DNA from: Gordonia mangrovi | Lineage (GTDB): Bacteria > Actinomycetota > Actinomycetes > Mycobacteriales > Mycobacteriaceae | Assembly: GCF_024734075.1 (NCBI RefSeq) | Contig: NZ_CP102850.1 | Coordinates: 2,046,001-2,110,000, forward strand | Reading direction: 5' to 3' | DNA: 64,000 nucleotides | Part shown: one piece after another, positions 9,728 to 18,655 of the stretch | Position numbering within the stretch: the stretch's first letter is position 1 | Layout of the letters: each line of letters opens with the position of its first letter | Made by a program: the position numbers and the translations under genes | The notes under the pieces: generated by a model | Seen by the model: only the letters and a program-made list of their open reading frames with translations | Database searches by the model: none | Told to the model about the DNA's origin: nothing

Positions 9728-10758
9728 TGGGCCTACTTGAGCGAGTTCACGATCGGGCAACCAGAGCCATACATAGCGCAAAGACCCGGGTCCGTGTATC
9801 GAGCCCCGGGACGAAGTCCTACGGAACTCCGTCCCGCGGACCTGCGCCTCATACTCAGGCGCAGTCTGAGCCAGATAGAAGCGCACCTGCATCGGTATCA
9901 GAGGCATCCACAGAGCTCGCAGGCGACTTCTACTATTGCCAGGCCGCTGGCTCCGACAGCCGAGGTCGAATAGCCCGCGTGAAGACTGTGCGCATCAACC
10001 CGGGTGGGCCGGACCGGGCCACCCGGATGTATCTAATCGCAGACGACGCCTCTCGGTATCACCTCTCACATCTGTTCAGGAACCAATTCGAATACGCACC
10101 GAGACTCGAGGTCACATCCGCTGGTGAAACGCTCGTTCTGGACTGGCCGTACGGAGTGCCTGAGGACGCTCATCGACTTGTGAAGGTTCTGCTCAATCAT
10201 CCGGCAATTCCTCTGGCTGGCCTTGGCAACCTCAATCTCGCCATCGCGCTCGACCGATACAAAACAATCAACACGCGACTCCCCGCTTCCAAATGGAGCA
10301 ATACGCGGAGCGGCCAAGCGATCAACGACCTCAAGTATCAACGGCATACTGCGACAGCGATGCTTAGGATCGATCCTGATTTCCACTACCTCGCCAATGG
10401 CCTATCTGACGTAGTCCAAAGCCACCCCGCCTATTCGCGAGCAAGCGTCGTTACCAGTGTTCCTGGGTCCAACGGAACCGGCGGCAGTCTGGGTGAGCTA
10501 CTCGGGAGAGCTGTGGCCCGCAAGACCGGCAAACCATTCGTGACTGCGCTCGGCCCACTACGTGGCCCCCGAAAGGGGGATAACCCCCCGGATGTCACCG
10601 GTGCGTTCTACTTTGAGGATCAAATCTGCGGGTCCTGCATCGTCGTGGATGACGTTCTCTGGACCGGCATGAGTCAAAACGAGACCGCGCGCGCCGCACG
10701 CGCCGTTGGTGCAACCGAAGTCTTTGGGCTGGCCGCAGCGAAAACGATGCGCAACTAA
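9727..10758 (+). CDS. Phosphoribosyltransferase-like protein (ComF-type C-terminal domain)
   Basis: 343-residue protein. The first ~60 residues are basic and low in complexity; the middle has no domain I recognise. Residues ~225-335 look like a type I phosphoribosyltransferase: the PRPP-loop equivalent is CIVVDDVLWTGMSQNET near residue 304, where ordinary enzymes have VDDxxTTG. The start codon shares one base with the ATPase stop, so it is co-translated with the defence operon. The DprA-like gene follows after 1 bp. The pair resembles ComF/DprA partners, but here they sit with a methylase/ATPase system. Catalysis on PRPP is inferred from the fold motif. Confidence 0.75.
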   Translation: MGLLERVHDRATRAIHSAKTRVRVSSPGTKSYGTPSRGPAPHTQAQSEPDRSAPASVSEASTELAGDFYYCQAAGSDSRGRIARVKTVRINPGGPDRATRMYLIADDASRYHLSHLFRNQFEYAPRLEVTSAGETLVLDWPYGVPEDAHRLVKVLLNHPAIPLAGLGNLNLAIALDRYKTINTRLPASKWSNTRSGQAINDLKYQRHTATAMLRIDPDFHYLANGLSDVVQSHPAYSRASVVTSVPGSNGTGGSLGELLGRAVARKTGKPFVTALGPLRGPRKGDNPPDVTGAFYFEDQICGSCIVVDDVLWTGMSQNETARAARAVGATEVFGLAAAKTMRN

Positions 10759-10759
10759 A

Positions 10760-11602
10760 ATGAGCGACAGTTCACAGCTCTTTCGCGTCTTGGCGGCCTT
10801 TCATCTGTTTCGCACCCCGGCGCGGGTTACCAAAGCTCTTCTCAATCGCGAAGTGCTCGAGGATGCGATCGAAAAGCACCTGTCTGAGATGTCGCGAGTC
10901 GAGGATCACGCTGCGCGCCTTTCCTCCGAGGACATAGGGGTCCTCGCCGTCGGCGATCCAGCTTTTCCGAACATGCTTGCAGTCCGTGGCAGGCCGATAG
11001 TCCCTGTGCTGTTCTACAAGGGCAACCCCAAACTAGTGACGCAGGATTGCGTAGCGGTCAGCGGCTCCCGGGACGTGAGCGATCGAGGCGCATCAGCCGC
11101 GGCAAGGGCGGGGAAAGTCATTGCTGCCGCGGATCTTTGCCTTGTAGCTGGGAACGCTCGTGGTGTCGATACGGTCTCAGCTTCTTCTGCGCTGGCGAAC
11201 AGAGGCAGGACTATATTCGTACTTCCCGAAGGAATCTCACGCTCTCATCCGCGAGACGCGTTGCATGATCTTCTCACTGAAGGCAACCATCTAGTCGTTT
11301 CACAGTTCCCACCCAACCAAGGTTGGGCTGCGCATAGTGCAATGGCCCGCAACCGCGTGATCTGCGGCCTGTCCCGGTCAGTGCTGGTCGTCGAAGCAAG
11401 AGAATCCGGGGGCTCGCTTGCTGCGGGCCGTGAAGCTCAGAAGCTGAGCCGACGACTGCTGACGCTCACCTACGGAGACAATACACCGCCCGGGAATCAA
11501 CTCCTCATTGACGAGGGAGCAACACCAGTGGACTCCCCCGACGCGTTACGCACACTACTTACGGACGTCTCCGAGGGTCCTGAACAGGGAACTCTGCTGT
11601 GA
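10760..11602 (+). CDS. DprA/Smf-like SLOG-domain protein
   Basis: 280-residue protein with the Rossmann-like SLOG fold of DprA. Landmarks are a GSRD turn near residue 100, GNARGVDTVSAS near residue 130 (GxARGID in DprA) and RNRVICGLSRSVLVVEA near residue 197. DprA loads RecA on incoming single-stranded DNA, while other SLOG proteins sense or process nucleotides. The ATG at 10760 is chosen because it lies 1 bp after the preceding stop; upstream in-frame starts overlap that gene. Its location at the end of a defence operon, paired with a phosphoribosyltransferase, favours a signalling or DNA-sensing role over transformation. The function is an inference. Confidence 0.82.
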   Translation: MSDSSQLFRVLAAFHLFRTPARVTKALLNREVLEDAIEKHLSEMSRVEDHAARLSSEDIGVLAVGDPAFPNMLAVRGRPIVPVLFYKGNPKLVTQDCVAVSGSRDVSDRGASAAARAGKVIAAADLCLVAGNARGVDTVSASSALANRGRTIFVLPEGISRSHPRDALHDLLTEGNHLVVSQFPPNQGWAAHSAMARNRVICGLSRSVLVVEARESGGSLAAGREAQKLSRRLLTLTYGDNTPPGNQLLIDEGATPVDSPDALRTLLTDVSEGPEQGTLL

Positions 11603-11636
11603 TACTAGTTCGGTGATCTGCCAAGCCGAATCCTCT

Positions 11637-11675
11637 GTCTGGTTTGGCCACGCGTAGCCAACCGTCGAACCAGAC
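11637..11675. terminator. Nested inverted repeat between convergent genes
   Basis: GTCTGGTT (11637-11644) pairs with AACCAGAC (11668-11675), and inside it TTGGC pairs with GCCAA. It sits 34 bp after the DprA-like stop and 28 bp before the end of the opposing gene. It suits a bidirectional terminator but lacks a T-tract. Confidence 0.5.
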
Positions 11676-11703
11676 TTAGTCGGGCCAAGTTGCGGTGACA
11701 CAC

Positions 11704-12807
11704 CTACGTTGTGAACTCCGCAAGGAAGGTGGACAGAAGTTGGTCATCCATCCCCATTTCTTTGGCGATTTGGGCTATTTCGCCTTTCGGAGACCATATT
11801 GGATATGTACGGCGCGCACCGGCAAGGCCATCAGATCCCGCGATAGTTGATGTCGGCCCGCCAATCACTTTGATCCTAAATAGTTTCCACAGTCTAGTCA
11901 CGCTGTCGCCGTACGCGATGTCGCTTCCTGCCCATAGAACGCAGCAAGCCCCATGGTCGCTAACCACCTTCACGCAGCACGGCGCTCCGGCTACCTCTGC
12001 AATCCTCGCAGCAGTAGCTCGTCGGCTCTTCTTCTCGCCGATGTCGGCTGTCCAGGCTCCGTCGCGCAGCTCTGCGTTCAATCCCTCAGCTGCGAGGAGT
12101 GCCCGAGTTTCGGCCCATGGATCATCGGCTGCTTCGCGCGCTCGTTGAATTAGTCGTTCCACGGCCGTGCCTGTGGCGATACGCCCGTATGCGCGTCCGG
12201 GGTGTAGGAGATGATGGCTGACATCCGGTTCCTGCGCCTTGGCGACCGCGCTCGCTGCCATTGCCCACATCTCTTGCGCAGCGAGATCGACTTCGTTTCC
12301 ACCGACTTGCTTCAGCTCATCGAAGAGCAAGGCGAAGCCGTTGGCGACTAGGGCAGCTCGCGTGCTTTCAACCTTTTCCAAATGCACCTCGTCCTCTTCA
12401 TCTGTCATCACCTCGCAGATGAGGTCGAGTAAATTGGTAGTCCACTCCTCGTCAGAGGGCCCCCAGAGGCCGGCGGCCAGAAGGTCGAGGTGCAAGCGAA
12501 GGGCAAGCAGCCGGATCTCCACTGGCAGTGGAGGCTCGGCCCCGGATATCTGGCTGCGCACTTTCTTGTCCCACTTCTTCCATGCAGCACGTGCTGCCGA
12601 AGCGATCGACGGTGCTATACGAGTCTTCGGGGACAGTGGTTCCGAGATCGGATCGACGGATTCCTCGTCCTCGTCTTCAGTAATGTCAACACCTTCGTCG
12701 GGATCGACCGCCCAGCCCGGTGAGTCAACTCGAAGGACTGTGTCACCGGCGTTCTGGAACAGAAGTCCTGCGAGGCTCGGTTTGAACGCATTCTCGACCT
12801 TAGCCAT
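11704..12807 (-). CDS. Unrecognised protein downstream of PLD-like gene
   Basis: About 367 residues, start taken at ATG 12807 (MAKVENAFKPSLAG). The N-terminal part is acidic around residues 40-55 (ITEDEDEES), followed by an alpha-helical middle and a C-terminal alpha/beta part with GAPCCVKVV and GACCVLWAG. I do not recognise the family. Its first 190 bp overlap the PLD-like frame, far more than normal operon overlap, and the PLD frame loses its character exactly where this one begins. The two may therefore be one gene split by a frameshift near 12810. It is transcribed with the PLD-like gene. Confidence 0.65.
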   Translation of the reverse strand: MAKVENAFKPSLAGLLFQNAGDTVLRVDSPGWAVDPDEGVDITEDEDEESVDPISEPLSPKTRIAPSIASAARAAWKKWDKKVRSQISGAEPPLPVEIRLLALRLHLDLLAAGLWGPSDEEWTTNLLDLICEVMTDEEDEVHLEKVESTRAALVANGFALLFDELKQVGGNEVDLAAQEMWAMAASAVAKAQEPDVSHHLLHPGRAYGRIATGTAVERLIQRAREAADDPWAETRALLAAEGLNAELRDGAWTADIGEKKSRRATAARIAEVAGAPCCVKVVSDHGACCVLWAGSDIAYGDSVTRLWKLFRIKVIGGPTSTIAGSDGLAGARRTYPIWSPKGEIAQIAKEMGMDDQLLSTFLAEFTT

Positions 12808-14318
12808 GCGCCCCAACGGTCATCCTCAGTTGGGGTTCCGTCGGGGTCCGCCTCAGCAGATGTACTCGCAATCTGTCCACCTCCTCGCTTGCCGGCAGCG
12901 GTGGCCAACCGCAGGTAGTCGTCTCGGAAACGCCATGCCAGGTCGGTGTTTTCGAAAAGATCATCGACACTGTAGTCGCGGGCGAGCCGGGGATCGCTTG
13001 CACTGTTCGTTCGTGGGCCACATCGGTGCAGGTCAGTCACGAAAGCAACTCGTGACAGATGAGTGGTCCCGTCAATGACAGCTCGAAGGCGTACCGCGCA
13101 GCCTGCCGGCGCCGTCTGCGCGCAGTAGTAGGTCACAAGTCCTGCATCAGTTCCTTCAATCCTGTGGAACTCGAGCCATTCACCTGGTCCCGCGTCGGAT
13201 GAGGTCTCGACGACGACCGCGACTTGAGCCGAGATCACGAACTCGATGTCGACACCTTCTCCTCGTCGACGCACACCTAGCAACGTCAACGCATGATCGC
13301 GGGGTTGGACATGATCGTCGTCTGTAATCGTGCGCCGGCTAACCAAGTCTGCGATTTCCGCCAGAGCACCCGGAGGGAGGAGAGATGAATCTATGGGAGA
13401 AGAGATCGCAAGTTCGCAGTTCCCACCGCCTGCTGTGGATCTGAGCAAGGCTGCAGCACTGAGATTGGGGCTTCCGACCAACGCGTGACGTCGACCCGAA
13501 ACCGTCCATTCGATCAGCTTTCCGTGTGACGTTCGACTCTCATCCAAGTAGCGAACTTCATGCGCTGGTACGGAATTCAGTGCATCCACCATCGATCGGC
13601 CGTCGTAGCTACCAAGCGTGGGTTGAATTCCGATCACGACCTTTTCCGGCCGAAGGCGGTTGATGAGGTAGGCGACGGCGTTCGACGTTGGGTCCAAGAA
13701 CGGGGCGCAGAGGTTGAGCTCGGATGCCCCCGTTGCTGGTAACTGACCGACAACCGACTGCGTAAGGTTGCTGAAAACCCTTAGTGAAGAATATGATTCG
13801 TCGATTACCTGCGGGCGTAACTTGTCCGCGATAGCTTCGACCGTTGCGCCGATCCAACTCGGTACTTGCACAAAGTCTGGTAGATCTGTCAACCACTCGG
13901 CGAGATCGTTGAATGCAGCTGGCCCTTTGCTGCGGAATGCTCGCATGACAAGCCAGAGCTCCGAGTTGTGTCCCCATCCAGAAGTCGTCGGGTTCCCTGA
14001 TCCTATTGCAACCCAAGTTTGTTCATCGTTCAGAAGCATAGCCAACTTGGGGTGGAACGCGCCCGAGCTGACGACATGACCATGCAGATAGCTCCTTCCT
14101 GCGTACCGCACGTCGACGTCGTCGTGGGTGGCCTGGTGCGCGTCGGACAGCACAGTGACGCGAGCACCCATTCCCCGCGCCTGACCGATGAAGTATTTCT
14201 CGAGGAATGGGAGGTCGATCGTGTAGCCGAGCACTAGCGCTTCCGTGAGGTTCTGACCGCTATCTCGCCATTCTCTCAGCAGGGTAAGCGGCGATGAGAA
14301 TTCGAAGGTCGCGCTCAT
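12615..14318 (-). CDS. Phospholipase D-like domain protein
   Basis: 567-residue frame with two PLD half-sites. The first is HPKLAMLLNDE...AIGSGNPTTSGW near residue 87; the second is SHGKLIEW...VGSPNLSAAALL near residue 261. The H-x-K and GSxN elements are intact, so a PLD-fold nuclease is the best reading. The final ~65 residues, after TEDDRWG, are basic and unlike the rest, and they run over the next gene in another frame. The ATG overlaps the upstream gene's stop (ATGA). PLD-fold nucleases often accompany helicase/methylase defence modules, and this operon converges on one. The C-terminal boundary is doubtful. Confidence 0.8.
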   Translation of the reverse strand: MSATFEFSSPLTLLREWRDSGQNLTEALVLGYTIDLPFLEKYFIGQARGMGARVTVLSDAHQATHDDVDVRYAGRSYLHGHVVSSGAFHPKLAMLLNDEQTWVAIGSGNPTTSGWGHNSELWLVMRAFRSKGPAAFNDLAEWLTDLPDFVQVPSWIGATVEAIADKLRPQVIDESYSSLRVFSNLTQSVVGQLPATGASELNLCAPFLDPTSNAVAYLINRLRPEKVVIGIQPTLGSYDGRSMVDALNSVPAHEVRYLDESRTSHGKLIEWTVSGRRHALVGSPNLSAAALLRSTAGGGNCELAISSPIDSSLLPPGALAEIADLVSRRTITDDDHVQPRDHALTLLGVRRRGEGVDIEFVISAQVAVVVETSSDAGPGEWLEFHRIEGTDAGLVTYYCAQTAPAGCAVRLRAVIDGTTHLSRVAFVTDLHRCGPRTNSASDPRLARDYSVDDLFENTDLAWRFRDDYLRLATAAGKRGGGQIASTSAEADPDGTPTEDDRWGAWLRSRMRSNRASQDFCSRTPVTQSFELTHRAGRSIPTKVLTLLKTRTRNPSIRSRNHCPRRLV

Positions 14319-15835
14319 GATCCGAGACCGAGGACGCTCAATCCGAGTGTTGTAACGCTGATTCCATTCTCATCTTGGATGCTGACTAAGCCGAGTTGTT
14401 CGGCGAGTGAACCGATCTGCTCGGTCCGAAGACCGACATTACCTCGCCCTTCTGAGCCCGACGTGAAGTACAGATTCTCGCGCTGATGCAGTTTTGAGAA
14501 CATTGTGATCTTCCCGTCAAGCCCTATGCGCATCTTCCGAAGCGCGACGCGATGGGATTGCGCGAGCATGTCATCGACGAGTACGCGAGCAAAGTCGCCC
14601 AGCGGTCGGTCCAGATAGGCGTCCCGCCGATAATCGACCCATCGAGGATCTAGAAATTGCTTGGTCTGACGCGCGCCACCTCGAAATGCCGAAAGGCACA
14701 CACCTTCCAACTCCGAGTCTCGCTGAGCCCCTGTCAACAACAACGCTATCTGCAGTTGCGGCGATGCCAGGCTGTTCGGCAGCTCCGACTCAGCGGGGAT
14801 CGGATGCCCATCTGCATCGCGCGTCTTTGGCAACTCCGCAACAAACTGTCGAACAGATACTTCGCGCAAACTCGAAGTGATCCAGTCGTGGAGGTCCGCA
14901 CGAGTCGCTCCGGAATCGTGGGAAGCCACATCCTCAACAAGGTCGGCCCACATCGCCCGCCACGCACCGACGAAATGATGCCTGAGTAAGGTTCCCCGCC
15001 ACGCCAGCGTTCGCGGTTCGTTCGCGAGGACCTCATCCGTCTCAATCTCGGCGCCGTAGGCAACCCCAGCCCGCAAGACCTCGGTCCAACTGGCTTCAGA
15101 ATCTGATGTTTTGAGTTGCGCACATCGCGCGAGAATTCTGAACGCTGCTCGCCGAGTCTCGTCGTTCCCGGACAGCTCCGATTCGCGCTGTTCGCTGCTC
15201 GTGAGCAGCCACCGCAGCGACTCAGCATCGAAAGAGTCGGCGCCGATAGTCGCCAGAGATTGGAGGGCGATAAGGTCATCGGCCTGTACAGGACGGGCGA
15301 CGCAGATCTCAAAAAGCGGCTCGAACATCGCGGCCACCACTTCTGGACAGGCGACAGTCCCTGGCCGCAATGCCCTCTTGTGCATCTGCACCGCACCAAG
15401 CGTCACGCATGGCCCGCCGTACTGCGACCAGAACCCCCACGGTCGCGGGGAATACGAACCTGGCCCCACCTCGGCCATATTCTTCCCATCGCCGTTAGCC
15501 ACCAGCGACCGGATCCTGTCTGCACCATGCATATCGCCCTGGCCAACGAATCCAGCCGCCGGGTTACCGAGGGAGAGCCAACCGAGCGCGACTTCTGAAC
15601 GTCGTACCAGCGCTCTGCAGGCATCCGCGTTGAGGTCGCGGCGGGCGGCGAAGCCCGCGAGAGCCCAATACAAGGAGTAGTACCTACCTATCCTCGTCAG
15701 GGTTGAGACGCCCGGAACCAATGTGTCCACCATTCGCAACACAGGCGATTCGACGGCAAGCGGGTACCGGCCGCCGCGGATATCTAAACCAGGTGAACAC
15801 CAGCCCGGTCCTTCGACCACCATCTGCTGAGGCAT
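14315..15835 (-). CDS. Unrecognised 506-aa protein upstream of PLD-like gene
   Basis: The first gene of the minus-strand operon, starting at ATG 15835. It is mostly alpha-helical, with no catalytic motif, signal peptide or membrane segment. The N-terminal third has aromatic-rich stretches (IGRYYSLYWALAGFAARRD); the C-terminus looks like a small winged-helix (LRTEQIGSLAEQLGLVSI). Its stop overlaps the PLD-like start by 4 bp, which indicates translational coupling and a shared role. It could be a specificity or regulatory subunit of the PLD-like nuclease, but nothing in the sequence proves this. Confidence 0.75.
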   Translation of the reverse strand: MPQQMVVEGPGWCSPGLDIRGGRYPLAVESPVLRMVDTLVPGVSTLTRIGRYYSLYWALAGFAARRDLNADACRALVRRSEVALGWLSLGNPAAGFVGQGDMHGADRIRSLVANGDGKNMAEVGPGSYSPRPWGFWSQYGGPCVTLGAVQMHKRALRPGTVACPEVVAAMFEPLFEICVARPVQADDLIALQSLATIGADSFDAESLRWLLTSSEQRESELSGNDETRRAAFRILARCAQLKTSDSEASWTEVLRAGVAYGAEIETDEVLANEPRTLAWRGTLLRHHFVGAWRAMWADLVEDVASHDSGATRADLHDWITSSLREVSVRQFVAELPKTRDADGHPIPAESELPNSLASPQLQIALLLTGAQRDSELEGVCLSAFRGGARQTKQFLDPRWVDYRRDAYLDRPLGDFARVLVDDMLAQSHRVALRKMRIGLDGKITMFSKLHQRENLYFTSGSEGRGNVGLRTEQIGSLAEQLGLVSIQDENGISVTTLGLSVLGLGS

Positions 15836-16019
15836 GGGTTGATTCTTGCAAAGCTCTTCCGGCAGCTGGCTGGATCTTGCTTGCCGTTCAAGATGATGAG
15901 ACTTGTGGCGATCTACGAAGTCGTGAGCAGCCGGGTAGACACGTCTGCCTTACCCTTTCTACCGGCTGTGTCGCATAACGGAGAGCGGGCGTGATTTCCG
16001 GGGTCACCACGCTTCGGAC

Positions 16020-16793
16020 CTAAGGCAACTCGACGCCCCGACTGCGCTCGATCGCACTCGCAATGGTCTGCTGTCCGGCCTGCGACACCTGCGTTTCGAT
16101 GAAGTCATTGAGCAGCTCGGGGGACGTCTCGCTCCGCTGGGCACCAACAATCTCCTCCCAGGTTTCGCAGTCCGCGGGGTCGTCGAACACGATCATGCCG
16201 ACGCCGTGTTCGATGGCAGTTCGCTTGATCGCGTCGAGCTGCTGTCGATGCGCCTCGACAAGGAGATTTCGCACTTCGATCAGCACGTACGCGTGCGTCG
16301 ACGCTCGACGATGAGCGAGAGCCTCGAACACCGGAATGACGTTGGGATACGCCATCGGCTTGACCTCAAAGGTGACGATCTCGAACTGCTCGTGCGGGAC
16401 ATGCTTGAAGGTCTACATGCCCACGCCGACCAGATCGGCCCGGGTCCACTGGCCGCCGGTGGGGCGCCGCCCTTGGTGCGCGGTCTCTTCGATCGCCAGG
16501 GCACGGAACCCGCGGTCCTCCGCCCATTCGTTCTGCAGGGTTGCGAGGATCGGATCATACAGTTCCGTCTCCGCAACGGGCGGTCGGATCGTCGCCGTGC
16601 CAGTCGCATCGTCGACGCTCACATCCGAGCCATCGGCGACGGGTGCGCGTCGCAACGCGCCGCCTCGGCCATGCGCCTTCACAACGAGCTGCTTGTCCAG
16701 CAACCCGAAGCACGCCGACATATACCGCGGCCTGGCCCAGCCCAGCGACCGCCCGGCAGCGGTGTTGCCAAGTGCTTCGCCGGTATCCGGCAA
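16020..16793 (-). pseudogene. PD-(D/E)XK nuclease-like gene with in-frame TAG
   Basis: Two open segments in one frame (16793-16416 and 16412-16020) are separated by a single TAG at 16413-16415. Read through, the protein is ~257 residues. Its core TGGQWTRADLVGVG, stop, then FEIVTFEVKP gives the D...ExK pattern of a PD-(D/E)XK nuclease fold, followed by VFEALAHRRASTHAYVL. The stop falls between the catalytic D and the ExK, so no active product is expected unless it is suppressed. The true start could lie slightly upstream. It sits among defence genes and is probably a decayed restriction-type component. Confidence 0.7.
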
Positions 16794-17065
16794 GAGGACA
16801 AGCAGATGGTATTCGTCGATGGTCAGTCAGTTGTAGCTCGTACATGGGGGGGTCAACTCCTGCAATTCCCTGACAGCCAGTCAGCAGCCCGGTTGCGGCC
16901 TCTTGTTCAAGTGTGGAACTCGCAACTGGTAGTTCGAGTGCGTTCCAACCCGAGTCTTCGCGCCAACCAGCTAGCGCCGAGCAGGTTCCTGACTAACGTA
17001 ATCGCCAGTGGGACTTTCGCATTTGTAGTCGTAAGGTTCCGAGTCAGAAACCGCCACGCCAACGG

Positions 17066-17464
17066 CTATGCCGTGTGTCCCTCGCCTCCGGTACTCCCAC
17101 TATGCAGATCTGGTGGGTTGGGGGCAGCCCAGATACGCGCGTACGTTTCAGATACTAAAGGCCACACCTTGTCCAGACCATCGTCGACGGAGTCGACGGC
17201 CGCGGCGAGGTCACCGAAGATGACGAATTCGTGGGGGATCACTCGGCCTGCTGAGTCCGGACGCGCGAGCGGATCTGAGATGCGCAGGGCGACGTGTCCG
17301 TCTTGGCGTCGCCAAGCGGTCGGCGCGTCGCGAAGGCTTGCGAACGCGCGTTCGTAGGCTGGAAGCGGATCGCTGAGTCCTGCATCGAGAAGAAACTGAA
17401 AACCCCAGGTCCGGCCCCGAGTGGCCCAGATGAGCGACTCGGGAAGTGCGAAACCGGTACTCAC
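17066..17464 (-). CDS. Small GTPase-partner protein
   Basis: 132-residue soluble protein starting at an ATG that overlaps the GTPase stop by 4 bp, so the two are translationally coupled. It begins with SLIWATRGRTWGFQFLLDAG and has a hydrophobic VIPHEFVIFGDLAAAV stretch. I do not recognise the family. Coupling to a TRAFAC-type GTPase resembles the GTPase-centred conflict modules described in actinobacteria, where small partners serve as effectors or adaptors. That role is inferred from position only. Confidence 0.7.
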   Translation of the reverse strand: MSTGFALPESLIWATRGRTWGFQFLLDAGLSDPLPAYERAFASLRDAPTAWRRQDGHVALRISDPLARPDSAGRVIPHEFVIFGDLAAAVDSVDDGLDKVWPLVSETYARIWAAPNPPDLHSGSTGGEGHTA

Positions 17465-18639
17465 TTCGGGTTCCTGATCACTTTGCTACTGATGCCTTGT
17501 TCGAGGTCGCGCTTGAACTGCGTCAGTGTTGCTCTCAGATAATCATGCTGCGCCCGGGCCTGCTCGTTCATTTCCTTGAGCTTCGGTCCCGTCAATTCGA
17601 CCGCTGCTGCCAGGATCGTCCGCGCTTTGGCCACTCTGCTGGAATTCGGCATCATGGCCAGGAGCTTTTCGATCGGTGCGAATTTTCCGCCGGCTATGCC
17701 GACTGCGAGCAGCTCGGCGCCGTCGGCGAGTGAGTCGAGCACCTTGAGGGGGATGTCGAACTTCCCCTGCCATTGCACACGGCGTTCTAGCGGCAGGATC
17801 GACGCCACAGGAAGGATGAGATCGAGGCCAATGCGCTGAGTGAGGTCGATGTCGAGCGCTTGCGGGCCGTCCGACTTGAGTTCGAATTTGGCAGACGAGA
17901 GCAGCATGAAGTCCTCGCCGATTGACAGAGCCTCAGGAGTGTCGATGAGTTCGGCGACGGTCGATCGAAGGTGTTCGAGATCTTCTGCTGCTGTGAGAAT
18001 CACTAGATCGCGGAACGTATCGACGTTCCAGTCTGGGAACAGGTCAGCCTTCGACAAGGCCAAGATCCACACTCGAGGGAACTCGATGATGGGGCCGTCT
18101 TTGAGTAGGTCGTCCTTCAGTCGCTGAAGGCCGTGACGGAAGTTAAACATAAGCGATTTGAGATACCGCTCTTCTTCGCCGTGATACTCGAGTAATTTCT
18201 GCCCGTCTACCAGCAGAATTGCGACATCGGACCGAAGCAGAGAACGGAAGCTGTCGGTACGCCTGTTGTATTCCTCTGAGCTACGGGGTTCCAATTCAAA
18301 CCAATCGCCTGGGTAGTCGTGCCAAGCGAGTCGGAGGACGTCGAACGGCCTCTTCTTGCCCGCGTCGTTATCTCCGCCTTTGAGTCTGACGGAGAAATAG
18401 TAGGTCGTGGACTCGAATCGGGTGGCGATCGGCGCTGCCGCTCGATCTCGCATGCGCAGGTAATTCTTGTAGAGCCGACTCCCCTGGCCGGTGTCGTCAG
18501 CTAACAGATCCCAAAGATCATTCTGGTAGGACCCCTCCTGGGTCGGGCCGAAGAACGACGAAACCAGAACAGTCTTGCCTGACCCGCTCTCGCCGAAGAC
18601 GGCGATGTGCTGTTCTCGAATCCTTGGGTACTTCGCCAT
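17461..18639 (-). CDS. TRAFAC-type GTPase
   Basis: 392-residue P-loop protein. The Walker A loop FGESGSGKTVLVS is near residue 14. A switch-II-like WHDYPGDWFE is near residue 105. The guanine-specificity element is LALSKADLFP (NKxD-like), and the C-terminal third is helical. The start is set at ATG 18639 because it puts the P-loop at the usual distance from the N-terminus; the upstream ATG at 18657 would overlap the divergent TetR gene. Such GTPases act as switches in actinobacterial conflict systems with small coupled partners, as here. GTP binding is well supported; the pathway is not known. Confidence 0.82.
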   Translation of the reverse strand: MAKYPRIREQHIAVFGESGSGKTVLVSSFFGPTQEGSYQNDLWDLLADDTGQGSRLYKNYLRMRDRAAAPIATRFESTTYYFSVRLKGGDNDAGKKRPFDVLRLAWHDYPGDWFELEPRSSEEYNRRTDSFRSLLRSDVAILLVDGQKLLEYHGEEERYLKSLMFNFRHGLQRLKDDLLKDGPIIEFPRVWILALSKADLFPDWNVDTFRDLVILTAAEDLEHLRSTVAELIDTPEALSIGEDFMLLSSAKFELKSDGPQALDIDLTQRIGLDLILPVASILPLERRVQWQGKFDIPLKVLDSLADGAELLAVGIAGGKFAPIEKLLAMMPNSSRVAKARTILAAAVELTGPKLKEMNEQARAQHDYLRATLTQFKRDLEQGISSKVIRNPK

Positions 18640-18655
18640 GGCAGCACGGTACAAC

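Noticed and set aside
16206-17357. 383-codon open frame on the plus strand
   Set aside because: It is antisense to the PD-(D/E)XK-like gene and the small GTPase partner; composition is Arg/Ser-rich and no family is recognisable.
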